Under the pieces are notes generated by a model. The model was not told where the DNA came from, did not search any database, and was given only the letters and a program-made list of their open reading frames with translations. This document shows positions 17,251 through 25,804 of a DNA stretch of 35,486 bases, in pieces. This DNA comes from an uncultured Rhodospira sp. GTDB lineage: Bacteria > Pseudomonadota > Alphaproteobacteria > Rhodospirillales > Rhodospirillaceae. Positions within the stretch are counted from its first letter, which is position 1. Every line of letters begins with the position of its first letter. The translations under genes and the position numbers were made by a program. The stretch lies in NCBI RefSeq assembly GCF_937138205.1, contig NZ_CAKZOT010000055.1, positions 1-35,486 of the forward strand, given 5' to 3'.

Positions 17251-17682
17251 GGCACTGTCGCCGGCTGGCCCCAGGGCCGTCATCCAGTCCAGGGCATCTT
17301 CGAGGCTTCGGCACATGTGGATCTCGGCCGACACGCCGGCCCGCCCGAAAACGTCTCGGACCATGGGGGCAATGGCCGCCGTGGACTCCGTGTCGGAGAT
17401 GTAGGCCACCACCAGGCGCCGAACGCGCGCCCGGGCGAAGATCCGGGCCTGCTGAAACAGGCCGTCGGCGTCCGCCTCGCGTTGGACATGCCGGATGTCG
17501 AGGATCGTCAGCAACTCGGGCGTGAAGGCGCGGCGCTGCCCGATCCTCTCCAGGCACACACCGAAGTCCGAGGAGTTGCACGTCCCGGACGACTCGAACA
17601 GCAGCACCGGGCGACCGTCCGGAAGAGAGCGCTCACGGACGACGACCGTACACGGTCCGTGGCGTTCGACGAAGGGGTCCAT
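17236..17682 (-). CDS. Small cytoplasmic protein, possibly SpoIIAA/STAS-like
   Basis: This 148-residue protein has no signal peptide or membrane segment. It shows alternating strands and helices (VVVRERSL..., LLTILDIRHV, VRRLVVAYISD). It ends with VFGRAGVSAEIHMCRSLEDALDWM, a pattern typical of SpoIIAA-like/STAS-type proteins, where a final helix reads eeAlxWL. I do not recognise a specific family. The ATG at 17682 has AAAGG close upstream; an earlier in-frame ATG at 17715 is less supported. It follows the AGCS symporter in the same direction after a hairpin, so it is probably transcribed separately. Confidence 0.65.
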   Translation of the reverse strand: MDPFVERHGPCTVVVRERSLPDGRPVLLFESSGTCNSSDFGVCLERIGQRRAFTPELLTILDIRHVQREADADGLFQQARIFARARVRRLVVAYISDTESTAAIAPMVRDVFGRAGVSAEIHMCRSLEDALDWMTALGPAGDSARDAR

Positions 17683-17777
17683 GTTGCCTTTCCATACCGA
17701 TGATCCTGGCACCATAAGAGGATCATGCAGGTTTGCCTAGCGGCGTCCAGCGGTCCGGCGTCCCAGACGGCGCGGGC

Positions 17778-17812
17778 ACCGGCGGCGGGTAGGATCGTCC
17801 CCCGCCGCCGGT
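17778..17812 (-). terminator. Strong hairpin downstream of the AGCS symporter gene
   Basis: accggcggcggg (17778-17789) and cccgccgccggt (17801-17812) form a perfect 12-bp GC-rich stem with an 11-nt loop, 15 nt past the symporter stop. There is no T-tract on the minus strand. Confidence 0.6.
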
Positions 17813-17826
17813 CGCCTGAGGCCGCC

Positions 17827-19167
17827 CTACCCCTTCTGGGCCTTGAAGTAAGCCCGGCTGATGGCGAACACGGTCCCGCTGAGCGCGATCAGCGCGATCA
17901 GGTTCGGAATCGCCATGAGCGCGTTCATGATGTCGGCCACGGTCCAGATCAGGCCCAGGTTGCCCACGGCTCCGGCCACCAGCGCCAGCACCCACAGCAC
18001 GCGGAACGGCAGGATCACCTGGGTTCCGAAGATGTACTCGGCCGCGCGCTCGCCGTAATAGGCCCACCCCAGGACGGTGGTGAAGGCGAACACGACCAAG
18101 CCCAGGGTGACGATCATGTCGCCGCCCGGCAGGCCGGTGTCAAAGGCCAGGGCCGACAACTCGGCGCCGGTCTCGCCGCTGGTCCAGGCGCCGGTGGTGA
18201 TGATCACCAGGGCGGTCATCGTACAGACGACGATGGTGTCGATGAACGTGCCCAGCATGGCGACGCACCCCTGGCGGACCGGGTCATTCGTCTTGGCCGC
18301 CGCGTGGGCGATCGGGGCGCTGCCGAGGCCGGCCTCGTTGGAGAACACGCCCCGCGCGACGCCAAAGCGAATGGCCGCCAGCACGCCCGCCCCGGCGAAG
18401 CCGCCGGCCGCCGCCGTGCCGGTGAAGGCATCGGTGAAGATCAGGCCGAGGGCGCCCGGCACGTCGGCCGCGTTAAAGGCGAGGATCACCAGCGCCCCGA
18501 CGACGTAGAGAATCGCCATCAGCGGCACAAGGTGTTCGGCCACGCGGCCGATGCGCTTCACGCCGCCGATGATGACCAGGAACGTCAAGGCCGCCAGCAC
18601 CAGGCCGGTGATGATGGTCGGAACCTCGAACGTGCCTTCCAGGGCCTTGGCCACCGAGTTGGACTGCACGGTGTTGCCGATGCCGAAGGCGGCGACGGTG
18701 GCGAACAGGGCAAACAGCCAGCCCAGCCAGCCCCAGCCCAGGCCGTTGCGGATGTAGTACATGGGGCCGCCGACATAGCGCCCATTGGCGTCGACCTCGC
18801 GGTAGCGCACCGCCAGCACCGCCTCGGCGTACTTGGTGGCCATGCCCACCAGCGCCGTGATCCACATCCAGAACACGGCCCCCGGGCCGCCCAGGAAGAT
18901 GGCCGTGGCCACGCCGGCGATATTACCGGTGCCGATGGTCGCGGACAGGGCCGTGGTCAACGCCTGGAACGGCGTGATTTCGCCCTTGTGACCCTCCTCG
19001 ACCTTGCGGCCGCCGAGCATCAGCCGGAAGCCGTACCCGAGCTTGCGTTGCGGCAGAAGACCCAGGCCCAGCGTCAGGTACAAGCCGGTTCCCAACAACA
19101 GAACCAGCATGATGGGACCCCAGACGATGGAACTGACGCTTCCCAAGAATTCCGACAAGGCATCCAT
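17827..19167 (-). CDS. Sodium:alanine/glycine symporter (AGCS family)
   Basis: This 446-residue inner-membrane carrier of the alanine or glycine:cation symporter family imports small amino acids with Na+. It has about ten to eleven hydrophobic helices and the family signatures TTALSATIGTGNIAGVATAI (about 72-91) and GGPGAVFWMWITALVGMATKY. NEAGLGSAPIAHAAAKT, with surrounding Gly-rich helices, and the C-terminal WTVADIMNALMAIPNLIAL are also present. The start at 19167 has GAGGGT nine bases upstream; a 30-codon extension in frame is unsupported. Upstream lies the ftsK terminator, so it should have its own promoter in 19168-19350. Whether it prefers alanine, glycine or another amino acid cannot be told. 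Confidence 0.95.
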   Translation of the reverse strand: MDALSEFLGSVSSIVWGPIMLVLLLGTGLYLTLGLGLLPQRKLGYGFRLMLGGRKVEEGHKGEITPFQALTTALSATIGTGNIAGVATAIFLGGPGAVFWMWITALVGMATKYAEAVLAVRYREVDANGRYVGGPMYYIRNGLGWGWLGWLFALFATVAAFGIGNTVQSNSVAKALEGTFEVPTIITGLVLAALTFLVIIGGVKRIGRVAEHLVPLMAILYVVGALVILAFNAADVPGALGLIFTDAFTGTAAAGGFAGAGVLAAIRFGVARGVFSNEAGLGSAPIAHAAAKTNDPVRQGCVAMLGTFIDTIVVCTMTALVIITTGAWTSGETGAELSALAFDTGLPGGDMIVTLGLVVFAFTTVLGWAYYGERAAEYIFGTQVILPFRVLWVLALVAGAVGNLGLIWTVADIMNALMAIPNLIALIALSGTVFAISRAYFKAQKG

Positions 19168-19349
19168 GGTGGTTGACCCTCTGTTCGGTGATAGGCGCAC
19201 GCCGTGTTGGCGCGCGGGCCCGCCACGGACCAGGGGGCGGGCGCCGGCGCGAAACACCGGGGCGTGATGGACGGGCCTGTCTACAAGTGACGACGGCGTG
19301 CCCGCAACCGGGCATGTGGTGGAGGGATTCGGCGCCGTCAGTGGGGCCG

Positions 19350-19392
19350 CAAAAAAAGACCGCCGGTCCCCGGAGGCATCCAGGACCGGCGG
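19350..19392 (-). terminator. Intrinsic terminator downstream of ftsK
   Basis: ccgccggtcc (19360-19369) pairs with ggaccggcgg (19383-19392). On the minus strand the stem is followed by tcttttttt (19350-19358), a textbook rho-independent signal. It ends the ftsK transcript about 130 nt past its stop and before the AGCS symporter gene. A further inverted repeat (cccggccg 19403-19410, cggccggg 19425-19432) lies just upstream of it. Confidence 0.85.
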
Positions 19393-19443
19393 CGAGGCCT
19401 ATCCCGGCCGGTTGGATGGTGGGCCGGCCGGGACAAACCTTGA

Positions 19444-19541
19444 AACGGGTCGGCCGCCACCTCGGCGGCCCTTATCTAACGGGTCGGCCGCCTATTCGGC
19501 GGCCCTTATCAAACGGGTCGGCCGCCTATTCGGCGGCCTCC
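19444..19541. repeat. Tandem 34-bp repeat, three hairpin units overlapping the ftsK 3' end
   Basis: Units at 19444-19477, 19478-19511 and 19512-about 19541 each start aacgggtcggccgcc and contain an inverted repeat ggccgcc/ggcggcc around a 4-nt loop. Units 2 and 3 have the loop tatt, unit 1 acct. The third unit contains the last ftsK codons, and the TAG stop (19526-19528) lies at the loop. On the minus strand the ftsK end has thus been copied twice downstream, giving three tandem hairpins. There are no spacers, so this is not a CRISPR. Confidence 0.9.
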
Positions 19542-21934
19542 GGAAGCAACACCTCGCGCTTGCCCACGTGGTTGGCGCGGCTGACCATGCCCTCCTTCTC
19601 CATCAGGTCGATCATCCGCGCGGCGCGGTTGTAGCCGATCTGCAAATGGCGCTGCACGAAGCTGGTCGACGCCTTGCGCTCGCGCGCCACCAGTTCCACG
19701 GCGCGGTCGAACAGCGGGTCGGACGTCTCGGCCAGCGCGGAGGCATCGCTGGGGCCGTCGTCCTCCTCGTCGAGGGTGACGGAGTCGACATACGCCGGGC
19801 AGCCCTGGCCGCGCATGAAGTCGCAGACACGCTCCACCTCCTCGTCGGAGACGAACGGCCCGTGCAGCCGGGTGATGCGCCCGCCGGCCGCCATGTAGAG
19901 CATGTCGCCCTGGCCCAGAAGCTGTTCCGCGCCCTGCTCGCCGAGCACGGTGCGGCTGTCGATCTTGCTGGTGACCTGGAAACTGACGCGGGTGGGGAAG
20001 TTGGCCTTGATGGTGCCGGTGATGACGTCGACCGAGGGTCGCTGCGTCGCCATGATCAGGTGCAGGCCGGCGGCGCGGGCCATCTGCGCCAGACGCTGGA
20101 TGGCCGCTTCGACCTCCTTGCCGGCCACCAGCATCAAATCCGCCATCTCGTCGACGACGATGACGATGTGCGGCAGCGGCTGAAGATCCATGTCCTGCTG
20201 CTCGTAGACCGGCTCGCCGGTCTCCGGGTCGAAGCCGGTCTGCACCGTGCGCGTCACCTGGCCGCCCTCGGCCAGCGCCTTCTCGACCTTCTGGTTGAAG
20301 CCCCGGATGTTGCGCACCCCGAGTTGGCTCATGGCGCGGTAGCGGTCCTCCATCTCCTTGACCGCCCATTTCAACGCCACCACGGCCTTGCCGGGATCGG
20401 TCACGACGGGCGTCAGCAGGTGCGGGATGTCGTCGTAGGCCGACAGCTCCAGCATCTTCGGGTCGATCAGGATCAGGCGGCAGCGCTCCGGCGTCAGGCG
20501 GTAGAGCAGCGACATGATCATGGCGTTGACCGACACCGACTTGCCGGACCCCGTGGTGCCGGCGATCAGCAGGTGCGGCATCCGCGCCAGATCGACGAAC
20601 ACCGGTCCGCCGCCGATGTCCCGCCCCAGGGCCAGGGTCAGCGTCAAATCTCCGCTGGTGAACGCCTCGCTGGCCAGCATCTCGCGCAGGTTCACGCCTT
20701 GGCGCCGGGCGTTGGGCAGTTCGATGCCGATGACGCTCTTGCCCGGGATGACGGCGATGCGCACCGACACGGCGCTCATGGCGCGGGCGATGTCGTCCGC
20801 CAGACCGATGATGCGCGCGGTCTTGATGCCCGGCGCCGGCTCCAGTTCATACAGCGTCACCACCGGGCCGGGGCGCACCTTCACGATTTCGCCCTTGATG
20901 CCGAAGTCGCCGAGCACGCCTTCCAGCAGGCGGGCGTTGTTGGTCAGGGCCTCTTCGTTGATCCGGCGCTGCGCCTCGGTGGTGCGCGGGGCCGACAGCA
21001 GGTCGAGCGGCGGCAGGGCCGCGCCGCCGGTGGTGGCATCGTCCGCGTCGTCGAACAGACTGCCCTGCCGGGCGCGCAGCGTCTCCCGCGCGGCGCGGGC
21101 GGCGGGCTGGCGCGGCGGTGCTTCCACCACCGCCCGGCGCACCGGGCCGGACGGCCGCGCCTCGGCGGCCGGCTCGCGTACGGTCGCGGCCGGCCGCGGC
21201 CCGGCCACTGTCGGCTCCGCCAGGGTGGGTTCCGCGCGTTCGGTCGGTGCCGCGCGGGTATGGCGCGCGACGGCGAGCACGACGCGGGCCACCGCACCGC
21301 CAACGGCAGCGATCACCCGCGCGCTGGCGACCAGTCCATTCCGCGCGGCGAGGACATGGCGCCAGCGCATCCCCAGGGCGACGATCGTCAGCCACACGCC
21401 CAGCACCAGGGCGCCCGCGCCCGGCACCAGGTCCCAGTGGCCGGGCGGTGCCACGCCGCTCAGCCCATGCTGGCTCCAGGCATGGGCCGCCGTCCCCAGG
21501 GCACCGCCCGGGCCGGCCCAGGATGGAAACGGGGCCGCCGGCGCCAGCGCGGCCAGCGCCATCGCCAGCAGCGGAACCGCCGCCAGCAGGGCCAGGGGCG
21601 GCGTCGCGCGCACCGCGACGGGATCCCCGGTCAGCAGGCGCAGGGCCAGCACGCCCCCGCCCAGGCACGGCAGCACCGCCGCCAGGCCGACGACTTGCAG
21701 CATCCCGTCCGCGATCAAAGCCCCAGGCACGCCCATGACGTTGCGCGGCCCAAGGGTGCTGGCGATGTTCCAGGACGCATCCGTTGGATGGTAGCTTAGC
21801 AGCGCGGCGGCCAGCGCGAGCGTGACCGTGAGCAGGCCGAGGCCCAGCACGCGCCGCCCCAACCGGATCAATCCGAGGGCCGCGGCCGGCGGCAGGAACG
21901 GGGTCCGTTGGACTCCGGCGGCGCTCCGGCTCAT
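19526..21934 (-). CDS. ftsK: DNA translocase FtsK
   Basis: This 802-residue septal DNA pump couples division to chromosome segregation and dimer resolution at dif. The N-terminal region has several membrane helices within residues 25-220 (about four). A Pro/Ala/Arg-rich linker follows (about 225-320), shorter than in E. coli. The alpha and beta motor domains follow: RTTEAQRRINEEALTNNARL, YELEPAPGIKTARIIGLADD, Walker A GTTGSGKS (459-466) and Walker B IVIVVDEMADLM. The C-terminal winged-helix gamma domain (about 735-802, SFVQRHLQIGYNRAARMIDL) reads KOPS sequences. The ATG at 21934 has GGAGGGAG eight bases upstream. The stop lies inside a tandemly repeated hairpin. Confidence 0.97.
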   Translation of the reverse strand: MSRSAAGVQRTPFLPPAAALGLIRLGRRVLGLGLLTVTLALAAALLSYHPTDASWNIASTLGPRNVMGVPGALIADGMLQVVGLAAVLPCLGGGVLALRLLTGDPVAVRATPPLALLAAVPLLAMALAALAPAAPFPSWAGPGGALGTAAHAWSQHGLSGVAPPGHWDLVPGAGALVLGVWLTIVALGMRWRHVLAARNGLVASARVIAAVGGAVARVVLAVARHTRAAPTERAEPTLAEPTVAGPRPAATVREPAAEARPSGPVRRAVVEAPPRQPAARAARETLRARQGSLFDDADDATTGGAALPPLDLLSAPRTTEAQRRINEEALTNNARLLEGVLGDFGIKGEIVKVRPGPVVTLYELEPAPGIKTARIIGLADDIARAMSAVSVRIAVIPGKSVIGIELPNARRQGVNLREMLASEAFTSGDLTLTLALGRDIGGGPVFVDLARMPHLLIAGTTGSGKSVSVNAMIMSLLYRLTPERCRLILIDPKMLELSAYDDIPHLLTPVVTDPGKAVVALKWAVKEMEDRYRAMSQLGVRNIRGFNQKVEKALAEGGQVTRTVQTGFDPETGEPVYEQQDMDLQPLPHIVIVVDEMADLMLVAGKEVEAAIQRLAQMARAAGLHLIMATQRPSVDVITGTIKANFPTRVSFQVTSKIDSRTVLGEQGAEQLLGQGDMLYMAAGGRITRLHGPFVSDEEVERVCDFMRGQGCPAYVDSVTLDEEDDGPSDASALAETSDPLFDRAVELVARERKASTSFVQRHLQIGYNRAARMIDLMEKEGMVSRANHVGKREVLLPEAAE

Positions 21935-22102
21935 GGTTGCGCTCCCTCCTGTCCCGGCCCCGGCCGGACGTCACAGCACATCGCGAGAATTCTTTTGTTT
22001 CAATAGGCTAGGGGAGTTCCCTACATCCATATGTGAAGGATACAGAGGTTTCGACCCGGGAGCAAGTATGGATTTGGCGCGCCGGTCGCGCCCGCCTTCG
22101 CG

Positions 22103-23263
22103 CTACGCTCGCAGACGCTCGCACAGACCGCGCAGACCGGTGACGGTGATGTCGCCGGATTTCAGATACGCCTCGTCGCCGGAATAGACGATGAACGAGC
22201 GGTCGGGTTTCAGGTCTTCGCAGGCGTGGTGGAAGCCGCGATCCAGCTTCGGGGTCAGGCCGCGCTTGATCTCGACGGCCCACCGCTGTCCGCCGGGCAG
22301 GTCGAGCACGAGGTCGATCTCCGCCCCGGCGGCGGTGCGGTAGAAACTCGCCTGCGTACCCTCCGGCGCCGCGCCCAGAAGGTTTTCAGTGACGAAGCCT
22401 TCCCAGCTTCCGCCCGCCACCGGATGGCCGAGCACGGCATCGCGCTCGCCGAGGCCGAGCAGCCTGTGGACGACGCCGGAATCCCGGACATAGACCTTCG
22501 GCGAGCGGACCAGCCGCTTGCCGACATTGGCATGGAACGGCGGCAGGCGGCGCACCAGCAACAGGTCAACCAACAGGTCGAGATACCGTCCGACGGTCTT
22601 GCCGTCGACGGCCAGCCCCCGGCCGAGATGCGCGGCGTTCAGCAAGCCGCCCTGGTCGTGGGCAAGCATGGTCCAGAACCGCCGCAGCGTCTCCGCCGGA
22701 ATGCGCGGGCCGAGTTCGGGGATGTCGCGTTGCAGATAGGTGCGGACGAAAGCCTCGCGCCAGACCATGCTGGACTCGTCGCTGTCGGCGAGAAAGCTGT
22801 CCGGAAACCCGCCGCGCACCCACAACCGCTCGCGCTCCGCCGGATCGACCTCCAGCACGTCGAGCGGGTTGAGGTCCACATAGGCGATGCGCCCGGCCAG
22901 ACTCTCCCCGGATTGACGCAGCAGGTCCATGGAAGCGGAGCCGAGCAGCAGGAACTGCCCGGCCTTGCGGCCCTGTCGCCGTCCCTTGTCGATCAGGCCG
23001 CGCAACGCCTGGAACAACTCCGGTATGCGCTGGACCTCGTCGAGGATGACGAGTTTGTCGGCATGGCCGGAGAGGTAATAGACGGGGTCGGCGAGCTTCT
23101 CGCGATCCGGCGGAGACTCCAGATCGAGATAGACGCTCTCCCGCCGCCCGGCGACCCACTCGGCCAGCGTCGTCTTGCCGACCTGCCGGGGGCCAAGCAG
23201 GGCCACGGCCGGAAACTGGTCCAGGCGGGCAAGCAGCGGTTCTGTCAATCGGCGCGGTATCAT
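22103..23263 (-). CDS. AAA ATPase with DUF4143 (AAA_14 family)
   Basis: This 386-residue protein has an N-terminal AAA_14 ATPase domain: Walker A GPRQVGKTT (24-32), Walker B LVILDEVQ (71-78), then LLLGSASMDLLRQSGESLAG with the sensor region. The C-terminal DUF4143 half (about 180-345) ends in a PD-(D/E)XK-like segment: GAEIDLVLDLPGGQRWAVEI followed by KRG. The family is widespread, patchily distributed and functionally unsettled; suggestions include mobile, toxin-like or defence-associated roles. It stands alone here. The ATG at 23263 touches a 37-bp imperfect palindrome and has only AAGG directly against it, so translation may be leaderless or weak. The gene continues almost to the ftsK promoter region. 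Confidence 0.93.
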   Translation of the reverse strand: MIPRRLTEPLLARLDQFPAVALLGPRQVGKTTLAEWVAGRRESVYLDLESPPDREKLADPVYYLSGHADKLVILDEVQRIPELFQALRGLIDKGRRQGRKAGQFLLLGSASMDLLRQSGESLAGRIAYVDLNPLDVLEVDPAERERLWVRGGFPDSFLADSDESSMVWREAFVRTYLQRDIPELGPRIPAETLRRFWTMLAHDQGGLLNAAHLGRGLAVDGKTVGRYLDLLVDLLLVRRLPPFHANVGKRLVRSPKVYVRDSGVVHRLLGLGERDAVLGHPVAGGSWEGFVTENLLGAAPEGTQASFYRTAAGAEIDLVLDLPGGQRWAVEIKRGLTPKLDRGFHHACEDLKPDRSFIVYSGDEAYLKSGDITVTGLRGLCERLRA

Positions 23264-23300
23264 CCTTGCAATTCTGGCACGTTATGCCGGATTTGCAAGG
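23264..23300. promoter_or_regulatory. 37-bp imperfect palindrome abutting the AAA/DUF4143 start codon
   Basis: Arms 23264-23279 (ccttgcaattctggca) and 23285-23300 (tgccggatttgcaagg) are inverted copies matching at 14 of 16 positions. The centre is cgtta. The left arm begins at the base next to the ATG at 23263. Position and symmetry suit an operator covering the promoter, or an mRNA hairpin that hides the start. Which regulator would bind is unknown. Confidence 0.6.
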
Positions 23301-23538
23301 TTAATGCCGCGACGACGATAGGGCGGCGCCCGCGCTGTCCAACGATCCGACGGGCTCCCACGTCATGGGGGCTGAACCGTGACCCTTCGGTGTCACCTGG
23401 GTCCCCTACCCTTGCCCGCCGCCGGGACTTGCGCGAATATCCGGACCGGGAACTGGCACGGAGCCGGCAGGTCCGCGAAGGGGCGGCGCGGGCCTGGAGC
23501 AGGGGGGTGTGTCCCGGTCCGTGCGCCGAGAGGGAGCC

Positions 23539-24216
23539 ATGGCGAAAAAAAAGACCGCCACCCCGGTCCTGTCCGACGACGAAGACAGCGGCAAGGCAGC
23601 CCTGGGCTGCCTTGGCGCCATCATCGTGCTGGTCGGCGTGGCCGCGGCCATCGCCCTGTTCGTGGAATTCGACAAGAGCGACACATCGGACGACCCGGTC
23701 TCGGGCGGATTGCCGATCACCAAGGTGGAGGCCCTGGACAAGTCCGCCGCCGACCAAGCGGCGAACCGGCCCCTGGCCCGCAACCTGGAACCCGGCGACG
23801 ACGTGGGCCGGGTGGCCGGCCGGGCGACCGTCATCAATGACCTGTTCGCCGATTTCTACGAGCACGGGATCGAGCCCGAAGACCTGACCCGCGAGTTGGA
23901 GCGCCGCGCCGTGTGTTACAACGGCCGCCACGCCCAACTCGCCCCCTTGATCCTGGCGCCGGACACCAAGGGCTTCGCCATGACCTTCGGCGCCCGAACC
24001 CCGGCGCAGGGCGATCCGTTTCCCAGGCTGGAGTTCTCCCATGGGATCGCGGGCGATCTTGACTATGTGTATTATGTCAGCCTGACACGCGAGCCGGTGC
24101 GGGGGTTCGAGCCGAAAGGCATCCGCATTCCCAACACCCGCAAGGCGGTCGGACGGGTGATGCTGGAATGGGTCGCCGAGGTGGCCAACACGGCCTGCCC
24201 CGCCGGTCCATCCTGA
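23539..24216 (+). CDS. Membrane-anchored protein of unknown function
   Basis: This 225-residue protein has a short Lys-rich cytoplasmic start (MAKKKTATPV), an acidic stretch and a single membrane helix at about 21-42 (GCLGAIIVLVGVAAAIALFV). A predicted periplasmic domain of about 180 residues follows. I do not recognise the domain. It has only two cysteines beyond the helix and no catalytic motif that I can see. The ATG at 23539 follows GAGGGAG closely; ten more codons upstream in frame are possible. The UbiH-like gene starts 60 nt downstream on the same strand, so co-transcription is plausible but unproven. Confidence 0.75.
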   Translation: MAKKKTATPVLSDDEDSGKAALGCLGAIIVLVGVAAAIALFVEFDKSDTSDDPVSGGLPITKVEALDKSAADQAANRPLARNLEPGDDVGRVAGRATVINDLFADFYEHGIEPEDLTRELERRAVCYNGRHAQLAPLILAPDTKGFAMTFGARTPAQGDPFPRLEFSHGIAGDLDYVYYVSLTREPVRGFEPKGIRIPNTRKAVGRVMLEWVAEVANTACPAGPS

Positions 24217-24276
24217 GGCTCCCGGCCCCCGCCCGGACCCGGCTCGCCCACGGTATTTGGACGGAAGGGACCACGG

Positions 24277-25539
24277 ATGGCGAAAACGGTGCGCGCGGAA
24301 ACATCGCAGGCCACGGACAGCGTCCTGACCGCCGATGTCCTGGTCATCGGCGGCGGGCTCGTGGGCGGCACGCTGGCCTGCGGGCTGGCCCAGCACGGCA
24401 TGACGGTGCTGGTGGCCGAGCGCGAGGACCCCGCCAGTTGGATGACCAACGCCTATGACGGGCGCGCCTCGGCCATCGCCCTGGGATGCCAGAAGGTGCT
24501 GGACGGGCTCGGCATCTGGCGGCACATGGGCGACGCCTGCCAGCCCATCGAGGACATCCGCATCGCCGATTCCAATGCCCCGCTGTTCATGCACTACCAC
24601 CGGGACGAGGCCGGCCCCGAGCCCATGGGCTACATGGCCGAGAACCAGGTCACCCGCCGTGCCATCCAGGCGCGCCTGGGCGAACTGGACCACGCCACGC
24701 TGTTGGCCCCTGTGACGGTCGCCGATCTGGCGCGCGAGGCCAGCGGGGTCGAGGCGCGGCTGGCCGACGGCCGCCGGGTGCGCGCCCGCCTGGCCGTGGC
24801 GGCGGACGGGCGCTCCTCGCCCACCCGCGTCGCCGCCGGCATCCAGACGACCGGATGGGACTACAATCAGGGCGCCATCGTCCTGACGGTGGAACACGAG
24901 CTGCCGCACGACGGCGTGGCCATCGAGCACTTCCTGCCGGGCGGGCCGTTCGCCTCGCTGCCGCTGACCGGCAACCGCTCGTCCATCGTCTGGAGCGAGC
25001 GGCGCGACTGGATCCCGGACCTGATGGCGCTGCCCGAAGACCGGTTCATGGCCGAGTTCATGGCCCGTTTCGGCGACTATTTCGGCGAGGCGCGCATCGT
25101 CGGACCCCGGTTTTCCTATCCGCTGTCTCTGCAGTTCGCCGACCGCTACACCGACACCCGGCTGGCCCTGGTGGGAGACGCGGCACACGGAATGCACCCG
25201 GTGGCCGGGCAGGGCATGAATTACGGCCTGCGCGATGTGGCCGTGCTGGTCGAAACCCTAGTCCAGGCCCACCGCCTGGGCCTGGACCCCGGGATGCCGG
25301 ACATCCTGCGCCGCTACGCGCGGCTGCGGCAGGCCGACAACCTGCTCATGCTGGGGGTCACCGACGGCATCGTGCGGCTGTTCTCCAACGACATCGCGCC
25401 GCTGCGACTGGCCCGCACCGCTGGCCTGGCGGCGGTCGACCGCATGGGACCGCTCAAGCGGTTCTTCATGCAAGCCGCCATGGGCACGACCGCCGTTGTC
25501 GGCGGCACTCCTCGGCTGATGCAGGGCCGGGCGGTGTGA
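24277..25539 (+). CDS. UbiH/UbiF/UbiL-family FAD-dependent ubiquinone hydroxylase
   Basis: This 420-residue flavin monooxygenase is of the UbiH/COQ6 family, which hydroxylates the aromatic ring during ubiquinone synthesis. It has the N-terminal dinucleotide fold DVLVIGGGLVGGTLACGLAQ (20-39), the middle DG motif AADGRSS (175-181) and the second FAD motif ALVGDAAHGMHPVAGQGMNY (297-316) running into GLRD. The NAYDGRASAIA segment near 58-68 is typical of the ubiquinone group. Alphaproteobacteria use varied sets (UbiL, UbiM, UbiH), so the exact ring position cannot be assigned. No other ubi genes are adjacent. The ATG at 24277 has GGAAGGGA about ten bases upstream. Confidence 0.92.
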   Translation: MAKTVRAETSQATDSVLTADVLVIGGGLVGGTLACGLAQHGMTVLVAEREDPASWMTNAYDGRASAIALGCQKVLDGLGIWRHMGDACQPIEDIRIADSNAPLFMHYHRDEAGPEPMGYMAENQVTRRAIQARLGELDHATLLAPVTVADLAREASGVEARLADGRRVRARLAVAADGRSSPTRVAAGIQTTGWDYNQGAIVLTVEHELPHDGVAIEHFLPGGPFASLPLTGNRSSIVWSERRDWIPDLMALPEDRFMAEFMARFGDYFGEARIVGPRFSYPLSLQFADRYTDTRLALVGDAAHGMHPVAGQGMNYGLRDVAVLVETLVQAHRLGLDPGMPDILRRYARLRQADNLLMLGVTDGIVRLFSNDIAPLRLARTAGLAAVDRMGPLKRFFMQAAMGTTAVVGGTPRLMQGRAV

Positions 25540-25576
25540 CGGAGGGGGGCATACACTGTCGCGGAGGACCGGTCCC

Positions 25577-25804
25577 ATGACCCTTGATCGTATCACGGTC
25601 GATCCGGCCGTCATGAATGGGCAGCCCTGCATTCGCAGCAGCCGCCTGACCGTGCGGCGGGTTCTTCAGGGCCTTGCCGTTTATCCGGACTGGGCCGACC
25701 TGATGGCCGAATACCCGGATCTCGAACCCGATGACATCCGCCAAGCCCTGATTTGGGCTGCGCGCAACCTTGACGATCTTGTAATAGGTCGCGACGCGGC
25801 ATGA
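25577..25804 (+). CDS. DUF433 antitoxin-like protein
   Basis: This 75-residue protein matches DUF433: RITVDPAVMNGQPCIRSSRL at 5-24, TVRRVLQGLAVYPDW and the closing EYPDLEPDDIRQALIWAARN. DUF433 proteins are usually the antitoxin partner of DUF5615 PIN-like proteins. The ATG at 25577 follows GGAGGA by nine bases. It overlaps the downstream toxin frame by four bases (ATGA), the usual arrangement. Since the partner is broken, this antitoxin appears to be orphaned. Confidence 0.92.
   Translation: MTLDRITVDPAVMNGQPCIRSSRLTVRRVLQGLAVYPDWADLMAEYPDLEPDDIRQALIWAARNLDDLVIGRDAA

Noticed and set aside
19444-19541. CRISPR-like array
   Set aside because: Units are directly tandem with no spacers, and one unit is part of the ftsK gene end; no cas genes nearby.
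19298-21799. 833-residue plus-strand frame opposite ftsK
   Set aside because: Antisense shadow with biased composition and no domains; ftsK motifs on the other strand are unambiguous.
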